This document shows positions 1-5,700 of a stretch of DNA of 6,904 bases, piece by piece. Numbering within the stretch: position 1 is the first letter of the stretch; each line of letters begins with the position of its first letter. The notes under the pieces were generated by a model that ran no database searches, had not been told where the DNA came from, and saw only the letters and a list, made by a program, of their open reading frames with translations. The position numbers were made by a program, and so were the translations under genes. This stretch comes from Pseudomonadota bacterium (GTDB taxonomy: Bacteria > Myxococcota_A > Polyangia > Fen-1088), in the NCBI GenBank assembly GCA_023438785.1, contig JAEXQJ010000155.1, forward strand, positions 1 through 6,904, given 5' to 3'.

Positions 1-144
1 GGGGGCAGCGGGGCATCCGGGACCGGCGGCGTCGCGAGCGGCGGAGGCGGCTCCCCGGTCGGAGGCTCCGGCGGCACAGGGGGGAAGGGAGGGACTGGCG
101 GCGCCGGCGGTGGCGCCAGCCCGGGCGCCGTACCGAGCGCGGGG
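1..144 (+). repeat. Gly/Ser-rich low-complexity linker of the esterase
   Basis: The first 48 visible codons are mostly Gly, Ser, Ala and Thr (GGSGGTGGKGGTGGAGGG type). They are encoded by degenerate GGC/GGN codons rather than by an exact DNA tandem repeat. This is probably a flexible tether between a membrane anchor or signal peptide and the catalytic domain. Its 5' limit is outside the window. Confidence 0.8.
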
Positions 145-1020
145 TGCGGCAAGACCTCGAGCATCAAGTTCGGCGCAGTCCCCAACGAGCCGCCGAACGG
201 CTTCGGCGAGGGCGGCTACGTGACCATCCAGAGTGGCGGCCAGAATCGGGGCTTCGCGATGAGGCTCCCTGACAACTACGACAAGGAAAAGCCCTACTGG
301 TTGATCTTCGGATTCCACTGGAATGGCGGCAACTCCAAAGAGGTCGATAGCGGAGGCTCGAATGGGTACAACATGTCCCACTTCGGGCTTCAGAAGCTGT
401 CGAAAAACGGCGCGATTTTCGTCGCGCCCCAGGGATTGGGCAACGGTTGGGGGAATTCCGGTGGGCAGGACTTGAGGTTTGTCGACGATATGGTCAAGTT
501 GATCGAAGACAATTACTGCGTCGACACAACACACATCTTCGCCAACGGCTTCAGCTACGGCGGCGGCATGAGCTACGCCATTGCGTGTGGTCGCGCCAAG
601 GTCTTTCGCGGCGTTGCCATCTACGACGGGGCTGTGCTCAGCGGGTGCGATGGCGGGAACGATCCCATCGCCTACTGGCAGATGGCCGGCCTGACCGACC
701 GTACCTGTACCATCGACATGGGAACGCCGATGCGTGATCGGTTCGTCAAGAACAACGGGTGTACCGCTCAGAACCCACCGCAGCCACCGCAACCGCCCCC
801 CTACCTGAAGTCCGGCGGACACGTTTGCACCAACTACTCCGGATGCTCGAGCGGGCATCCCCTCCGCTGGTGCGTGCACCAATCAGGTCACGGCAACGCC
901 GTCGTCGACGGCACCTCGGACCTGTGGAATTCATGCGCCACCGCTCCCAAGACCTGCTCGGATTCGTGTCCGTGCACCTGGGTGCCCGAGGACGTGTGGT
1001 CGTTCTTCACGTCTCTGTAG
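1..1020 (+). CDS. Secreted CE1-family esterase, feruloyl esterase (FaeC)-like, 5' partial
   Basis: The frame is open from base 1 to TAG at 1018-1020, giving 339 visible residues; the true start and export signal lie upstream. Residues 1-48 are a Gly/Ser/Ala linker and the hydrolase begins near Cys49. Visible signs of the fold: LPDNYD and FGFHWNGG early in the domain (first strand and oxyanion region), VAPQGL then GWGNSGG, and the nucleophile elbow GFSYGG with Ser185 (553-555). The acid is probably Asp233 (697-699, in GLTDRT) and the base His297 (889-891, in SGHGN). The layout, including SGCDGGNDPIAYW and RDRFVKNNGC, closely recalls fungal FaeC/FaeD feruloyl esterases of carbohydrate esterase family 1, which cleave ferulate from arabinoxylan. 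About 15 cysteines suggest disulfides and export. PPQPPQPPP near residues 260-267 looks like a loop insertion. Acetylxylan esterase or PHB-depolymerase-like (LpqC) activity is the main alternative. The fold is near certain; the substrate is inferred. Confidence 0.9.
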   Translation, partial: GGSGASGTGGVASGGGGSPVGGSGGTGGKGGTGGAGGGASPGAVPSAGCGKTSSIKFGAVPNEPPNGFGEGGYVTIQSGGQNRGFAMRLPDNYDKEKPYWLIFGFHWNGGNSKEVDSGGSNGYNMSHFGLQKLSKNGAIFVAPQGLGNGWGNSGGQDLRFVDDMVKLIEDNYCVDTTHIFANGFSYGGGMSYAIACGRAKVFRGVAIYDGAVLSGCDGGNDPIAYWQMAGLTDRTCTIDMGTPMRDRFVKNNGCTAQNPPQPPQPPPYLKSGGHVCTNYSGCSSGHPLRWCVHQSGHGNAVVDGTSDLWNSCATAPKTCSDSCPCTWVPEDVWSFFTSL

Positions 1021-1030
1021 ACCGAGTGTC

Positions 1031-1045
1031 AGGGCGGACCGCCCT
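1031..1045. terminator. Small GC palindrome just after the esterase stop
   Basis: AGGGCGGACCGCCCT is an odd palindrome centred on one A. It would fold as a 5 bp stem with a 5 base loop, starting 11 bases after the stop codon at 1018-1020. There is no T-run after it, so it is at best a weak terminator. It could equally be a protein-binding site or chance in GC-rich DNA. Confidence 0.2.
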
Positions 1046-1098
1046 CCCGAGCCTGCCCGCGCGACGCCAATCTGATGGGGAGGCGTGCTCTGCCAGTG

Positions 1099-1119
1099 GT
1101 ATCGTGTAGCGACAGATAC
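1099..1119. promoter_or_regulatory. Operator-like inverted repeat upstream of the lipoprotein gene
   Basis: GTATC, then 11 bases, then GATAC: arms of 5 bp with centres about 16 bp apart, ending 65 bases before the ATG at 1185. It is the most AT-rich patch of the 164-base gap and sits where a promoter would be expected. I see no convincing -35/-10 pair beside it. Five-base arms arise by chance, so this is only a candidate. Confidence 0.2.
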
Positions 1120-1173
1120 ATTGGCGGTGCAGCGACGTGTTCTCGGCGCGAGGCTGGCACCGCACCTCCCCAC

Positions 1174-1177
1174 GGAG
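1174..1177 (+). promoter_or_regulatory. Ribosome binding site that sets the lipoprotein start
   Basis: GGAG lies 7 bases before ATG at 1185. An in-frame GTG further upstream (1137) would add 16 residues, including several Arg and His, ahead of the hydrophobic signal segment and has no clear Shine-Dalgarno match. The ATG gives a normal lipoprotein signal peptide, so the site supports 1185 as the start. Confidence 0.65.
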
Positions 1178-1184
1178 CCTGGCG

Positions 1185-2483
1185 ATGCGTATTTGGGCAA
1201 CCTTTCTGACGGCCGCGATTCTCTTCACGGCTGCGTGCAATTCGAAGAGCGAGTCGAAGAGTCCGACCACGGGAGGGAGTGGCGGCCAGAGCCAAGGGGC
1301 CGCCGGGGGCCAAGGAGGAGCGGGCGGGATCGGCGGAGCCGGAGCGAGCGGAGGCAGTCTCGCCGGCAGAAATGGCCAAGGCGGACAGGCCGGCCGCTCC
1401 CCCGAGGGTGGTGTCCCGGTTGGATCGGGTGGCCGGTCTGGCCAGGGTGGCGCAACCACGGATCCACGGACCGACGCCGGGGTTGGCGGAGCGGCGGGCC
1501 TCGGTGGCCAGGGGGGTGGCGTGGAGCCATCGGCAGGCAACGATGGAGGAGCCAAGGACCTCGCCGCACCGGATGCGAACCTAGTTGGCAATCCCCGCCG
1601 AGTGCTCCTGTGTGACGAAGGCAATAGGCGCGTTCTTCTTGTCGACTTGGATGCCGGCAAGGCGCTTTGGAGCACTCAGCTCAACGATCCCAACAAGTAT
1701 GGGGACGGCCTGCGCGATATCCAGCTCGTGGGGGGGGACCGGGTCGCCGCGTCCACAGCCAAGGGTTACGTGGAACTGGACATCAAGACCGGCGAGGTCA
1801 AGAAGGAAGTCAGCAAGTTCAGCGGCGTGGAGAGCCTGCGCCGGCTGCCTAATGGCAACACCATCCTCGGATCGAACTCGGATGGCGGGGTCACCTTGCA
1901 GGAATTGAACGGCCAAGATGCACCCGTGGCGGGTCACAAGGTGACTTTCACGAATTACTCGCAGCTACGCCTGTTTCGGCGGACGCCACAGAACACTTTC
2001 CTGATCGCTATCGGGGCCAAGCTGGCCGAGGTCACTTGGGCTAAGCAGACTGTCTGGGAGATGAACGTTCCGGGCGGAGACTGGGTCTTCCAAGGTTTGC
2101 GTTTACCCGACGGAACAATTGCCGTCACCTCCGGGTACGGCTCCGCGATCCTCGTCGTCGACCAGACCACGAAGAAGGTGCTGACCACGATTGGCGGAAA
2201 GAGCCAGCCCGACGCGGCCCGCCTGGCTCCGAATTTCTATGCTGGATTCCAGGTCTTGTCGAACGGTCACTTCGTGGTCACAAACTGGGAAGGCCATGGT
2301 GGCGGAAATGGCGGCAAAGGCATCCAGCTCCTGGAATACGACACAAAGGGAGCGCTGGTTTGGAGTTGGAAGCAGGATCCGCAGATGGTGTCCTCGCTCC
2401 ATGGCGTCATCGTCCTGGACGGCCTTGACACCACCAAGCTCCACGACGACGTGAACGGCGTCCTCGCCCCCGTAACGGAGTAG
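1185..2483 (+). CDS. Lipoprotein with Gly-rich linker and PQQ/NHL-like beta-propeller
   Basis: 432 residues. The signal peptide is MRIWATFLTAAILFTAAC with the lipidated Cys at residue 18. Asn at +2 is compatible with outer-membrane sorting. Residues 30-122 are Gly/Ser/Ala-rich, and the folded part runs from about 137 to 432. Repeating blade elements can be seen: L-P-N-G-N at 221-225, L-P-D-G-T at 307-311 and L-S-N-G-H at 358-362, each followed by a hydrophobic strand (TILGS, IAVTS, FVVTN). These alternate with turns such as DLDAGKALW, DIKTGEV, DQTTKKV and DTKGALVW. This is the pattern of PQQ-like or NHL-like propellers. There is no catalytic motif, CxxCH or PQQ dehydrogenase signature. It is probably a surface-tethered binding or scaffold protein of unknown partner. 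The C-terminal SSLHGVIVLDGLD followed by HDDVNG resembles tails I associate with this propeller group. It follows the esterase by 164 bases on the same strand and converges with the cytochrome gene. Confidence 0.88.
   Translation: MRIWATFLTAAILFTAACNSKSESKSPTTGGSGGQSQGAAGGQGGAGGIGGAGASGGSLAGRNGQGGQAGRSPEGGVPVGSGGRSGQGGATTDPRTDAGVGGAAGLGGQGGGVEPSAGNDGGAKDLAAPDANLVGNPRRVLLCDEGNRRVLLVDLDAGKALWSTQLNDPNKYGDGLRDIQLVGGDRVAASTAKGYVELDIKTGEVKKEVSKFSGVESLRRLPNGNTILGSNSDGGVTLQELNGQDAPVAGHKVTFTNYSQLRLFRRTPQNTFLIAIGAKLAEVTWAKQTVWEMNVPGGDWVFQGLRLPDGTIAVTSGYGSAILVVDQTTKKVLTTIGGKSQPDAARLAPNFYAGFQVLSNGHFVVTNWEGHGGGNGGKGIQLLEYDTKGALVWSWKQDPQMVSSLHGVIVLDGLDTTKLHDDVNGVLAPVTE
1272..1550 (+). repeat. Gly-rich low-complexity linker of the propeller lipoprotein
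   Basis: About 93 residues (30-122), dominated by Gly with Ala, Ser and Gln (GGQGGAGGIGGAG type), between the lipid anchor and the propeller. Codons vary, so the repetition is at the protein level. The opposite strand reads as a Pro/Arg-rich open frame that is an artefact of this composition. Confidence 0.8.
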
Positions 2484-2522
2484 GCGTTGCCCGGATAGGC
2501 CTGGGCAGGTCGTTGGGTGCCA

Positions 2523-2550
2523 CGCCCCTCGGTTCCACGAGCGAGGGGCG
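2523..2550 (+). terminator. GC-rich hairpin, likely terminator of the lipoprotein gene
   Basis: CGCCCCTCG (2523-2531) pairs perfectly with CGAGGGGCG (2542-2550): 9 bp with a 10 base loop, starting 40 bases after the stop. No T-run follows, which is frequent for terminators in high-GC genomes. Its place just after a stop codon in a convergent gap supports the call. It would also form on the opposite strand. Confidence 0.55.
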
Positions 2551-2727
2551 AGGCAGCCGCCGTCTCCGCGCTCTGGAGCAGGACGGTTCGAGGCGGTCGC
2601 GAGGCAGCGAGCTTGCCGAACCCACTCCGGACGGCTTCGTCGGACCGTCACCACGGGCTGCTCTTAGCCAAGCGAGCCAACTAGGCTCCCGGTCCTACTC
2701 ACAGCCTGGCTGCAGCCCAAGTACGGG

Positions 2728-2761
2728 ACGCCGCCCCCGGTTGGCCCGCCGGGGGCGACGT
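2728..2761 (-). terminator. GC-rich hairpin, likely terminator of the cytochrome gene
   Basis: CGCCCCCGG (2732-2740) pairs with CCGGGGGCG (2749-2757): 9 bp with an 8 base loop. It is extended beyond one C/A mismatch by ACG/CGT (2728-2730 with 2759-2761). It starts about 30 bases past the minus-strand stop at 2791-2793. There is no T-run on either side. It is symmetrical, so it could stop transcripts from both directions. Confidence 0.55.
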
Positions 2762-2790
2762 GATCAGCAATCCGTTCTGCTTGCGATGAC

Positions 2791-5700
2791 CTACTCGAGG
2801 CTTGGCGTGACGGCCTGGCCGCTCGCCTGCGCATCTCTCTTCAAGTCGTCGGAATACATATCGGAGTTGAGGTCGAGCCACATGGCGATCGTCCGGAGAT
2901 CCGCGTCTGAGAGCTTCACGCCCTGGTGGCCCCCCTTGAGCAAGGGGTAGAGCCTAGAGATGCGCGCGCCGAACTTGCCCGGCGTGGTTATGACAGGCCC
3001 GAAGGCGTAGTCGAAGTTGTAGAAACTCAGGTAGGGCTTCAGGTTGACGTACGAGCTGTAGAAACGGTCGGGGTTGCTCGTGTAGTTGCCCTTGCTCAGG
3101 TCCCCCGGCTTCGCCGTCCCGTGGCAGCTCACGCAGTTCTTATCCCAGATGGGCTGTATCAGCCGCGCGTAGGACAGCGGATTACTCCCGTCAGCCTCGG
3201 GCTGCAGTGTCGAAGCCGCCCTCGCAAAGGCGATGGGCATCTGTCCGCGCGCCTTCGGGGCCCGGTAGCGTCTCTCGTGGCAACCCTGGCAGGTGATCCG
3301 AGTCGCACCGGGAACCGCATAGGCGGCGGACATCATGGACTGCACGACTAGGCCGTTGGCGTCAAGGGCCTGGAAGTACACCGGCTTGCCCGGCGGCAAA
3401 TAGAAGTGCGCGCTGCCGTCTTTCTCCACTGGCACCGTGCCCAGCGAGCCACGCCCATTCTGGTCATTGTAGAGGACGGCACCATGCCCCAGCTTGGGCG
3501 CAATCGTGTTGGCCGTGGACTTGGGATAGAGCTGCACCACGCGGAGCGCCTTGATCTCCACGTCGGACGGCATGGGGAGCATGCTGTCGTAGACGTTGAG
3601 GACGTTGACCTCGGCCATATCGGTCGACTTTCCGGTCCGGCTCATGGGCACCACCGGAGGAGTCTCGCGCGGGGCGAGTGGGATGGGATCGAGGCAGGAG
3701 CGCGAGGGATCGTTGTAGAGCAGCTTCTTGCCGCCCTTGTTGTCGATGAGGTAGATACCGAACCTCTTTTGGGACAGGCCGTGCGCGTTGCTGTCCGGAT
3801 CGTGCACGACGAGGAAGCGGGTCTCGTCGATGGGCCACGGCGTGGCGTATTTGTGGTCGGAGTCCGTTCCGACGGTGGATTCAGGAAACCCAGCGTCCTT
3901 CGTGATGACCGTGTACTGCGCCATCCCGTCGTCGTCCTCGATGTCCTGATCCATCATGACGATTGAGCCATAGGCTTGCTGGTGGTGGGCCACAGCAGTA
4001 CCCACGAGCTTATTTGTCCCCGGGATCTCGCGGATGTTCATCACCGCGCGCGGGGTCACGTTTGACTTGATTCCATAGTTGCCGACCGTGGCCCGCGGAT
4101 CGAGTCCATCAGGCGTGGTCACCCAGGGGTGGTGCACTTGATTGGATCCGCGATCTACATAGTCCCATCGTGTGTAGACCAGGAGTCCGTTGCGGTCCAC
4201 GCTGGGCTGCCACTCGTTCGTCTCGTGGAAGCTGAGCGGCTCGATTCCCGTGCCATCAGCCTTCATCATGAAGAGCGTGTAGACGGGCACTGGTCGTGGA
4301 TGGCAACGACCGTATCCTCCGCGACGATCTGAAACGAAGACGATGCGACCGTCGGGTAGCCACGTGGGGTCGAAGTCGTTGTTCTTGCCTTGGGTCAGCT
4401 GGGTCAACCCGGAGCCGTCAACGTTGACCTTGAAGATGTGGAAGACAGAGTTCTCGTTCCAGGTGCCAGACTGTCCGACGTCTGTGTAGGCGAAGAGGAT
4501 CTGCTTACCGTCATAGCTGAGGTCGGGAGACAAGAAGGCTCCGCCTTCGAGTCGCTTGCCCTGGTGCGGGCCGTTGGCGCAGGTCGAGGCGGCGAGGACG
4601 TTTTTCTCCGTGGGGCGGCCAGAGAGGACGTTTTCCAGGATGAAGAGCCCGCCGCCCTTCTGTTGGTTGAAGCCATGGAACTGATCGCAGATATGGCCGC
4701 CTCTGCCGTTGTCGTTGGTCGGCAGGTAATCGCGCTTGATGAAGAGAATCTTGTCCAGAGCGGCGAGGCTCGGATCGGTGAGGTCGAGGCCGCCCTTCGT
4801 GGCGGTCGGGGTCACGCCCTTGATGGCGACCTTGGGAGGAGAAGCCGGATCCCCGGGCGGAAACACGTCCACCTTCTCCGGCACGGGCGGGTCCAGCTCG
4901 AGCATGTACTGGACGAGGTCGTCGATTTCTTGCGACGACAAGTTGGAGGTCTTGCCGTGCTTGTCGCCGACGTTCTTGGTCGTAACAACGTCCTTTAGCG
5001 TTGAAGCCGACCCGTCGTGCAGGTAGGGGGCGGTCCGCCACATATCCGCGATGGTCGTCGTGTAGAACTCAGGGCTGTCTGAGGGAAGGTCCGTCGCGCC
5101 CTTGGTTCCCACGTCATGCGGCTTTAGATCGGTGTAGTAGCGGCCGGAGTGGCAGGAATCACACTCGGCTTTCTTGTACACCGCCTCTCCGCGCTTCGCG
5201 GCTTCAGACTTCTTCGCCCCTGGCTTGCCGTAAGGCTCCGCGCGGAGGGCGTTTAGCCAGTACCCGACCGCCACCTCCGCGGCATGGTCTGGTTGCATGA
5301 ATTGGATATTCTTGAACCCCGCCGTGATGGCCACGGAGGCGGTCGCGCGTTGCCCGTGGGACATGACCGGAGGCGTGTTCGGGGAATAGAGCATGGTGTG
5401 GGTGTTCTTGGGGTTCCCCGCCCCGTCATTCAACATGTCCCAGCTGAGGCCATCGGTGCGACCGTCGGGATGGCAGGTGGCACAGGACAGCCACCCCTGC
5501 AGGGTGTGGGATGCGTCGTGAAACTGGCGCTCCCCTTGGCGGTACCAGTCCTCGTCCGGTTGTGTGCCGATGTCGACGAACTTGCTAATCCGAACAGCAG
5601 CAGCATCGACAATGCCGACCTGGCCACCGAAGTAGATCGCCGTCGCGACCTGCTTGCCGTCTGGGGAGATGGCGACCCCGCGAGGCCCTTGCGCCGGGGC

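Larger units (their letters stand above)
2484..2790. other. Convergent intergenic region (307 bases)
   Basis: It lies between the stop of the lipoprotein and the stop of the cytochrome gene. It holds two strong GC hairpins (2523-2550 and 2728-2761) and a weak one, GAGCC AACTA GGCTC, at 2674-2688. I see no gene, tRNA, insertion sequence or long direct repeat. Open frames crossing it on either strand run on into the flanking genes and have no coding character. Confidence 0.7.
2860..4779 (-). other. Domain: hydrazine synthase alpha (HzsA)-like region
   Basis: Visible residues 709-1348. It starts with a conserved-looking entry (DKILFIKRDYLP, GGHICDQF, GFNQQKGGGLF), passes through a TolB/PD40-like propeller, and ends with two haem motifs 52 residues apart. 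In the Kuenenia alpha subunit, as I recall it, the order is the same: propeller, middle domain with one haem, C-terminal domain with a second haem. The DRRGGYGRCHPRPVP block and RSCLDPIPLAPRE are blocks I associate with this family. The assignment is by pattern recall, not alignment. Confidence 0.7.
4891..5550 (-). other. Domain: MauG / di-haem cytochrome c peroxidase-like
   Basis: Visible residues 452-671. The first haem motif sits in WLSCATCHPDGRTDGLSWD and the second in AECDSCHSGRYYTDL, 107 residues later. TAPYLHDGS followed by a helix ending in IDDLVQYMLEL is the classical C-terminal signature of the CCP/MauG superfamily. The gamma subunit of hydrazine synthase has the same fold. There is no further cysteine between the two motifs, so an extra cysteine-porphyrin link of the kind I recall for the anammox gamma subunit is not available within this segment. 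Confidence 0.75.

Noticed and set aside
220..1020. GTG at 220 as the start of the esterase
   Set aside because: The same frame is open back to base 1, and the Cys49-Gly-Lys block and linker upstream belong to the same protein family pattern. The GTG is an internal Val and would remove part of the domain.
1137..1184. GTG at 1137 as the start of the lipoprotein
   Set aside because: It adds 16 Arg/His/Ser-containing residues before the signal peptide. ATG at 1185 has a GGAG 7 bases upstream and gives a normal lipoprotein signal.
1272..1550. Possible DNA tandem repeat or CRISPR-like array
   Set aside because: Repetition is in the amino acids only; codons vary and there are no constant repeats with spacers of even length.
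1007..1675. Minus-strand open frame rich in Pro and Arg opposite the lipoprotein
   Set aside because: It is the antisense of the Gly-rich linker; GGC/GGN codons read backwards give Pro/Ala/Arg and few stops.
2640..2710. Faint tRNA-like pattern on the minus strand (TTGGCTAAGAGCAGC resembling a D-arm)
   Set aside because: No acceptor stem, anticodon arm or T-arm can be paired around it.
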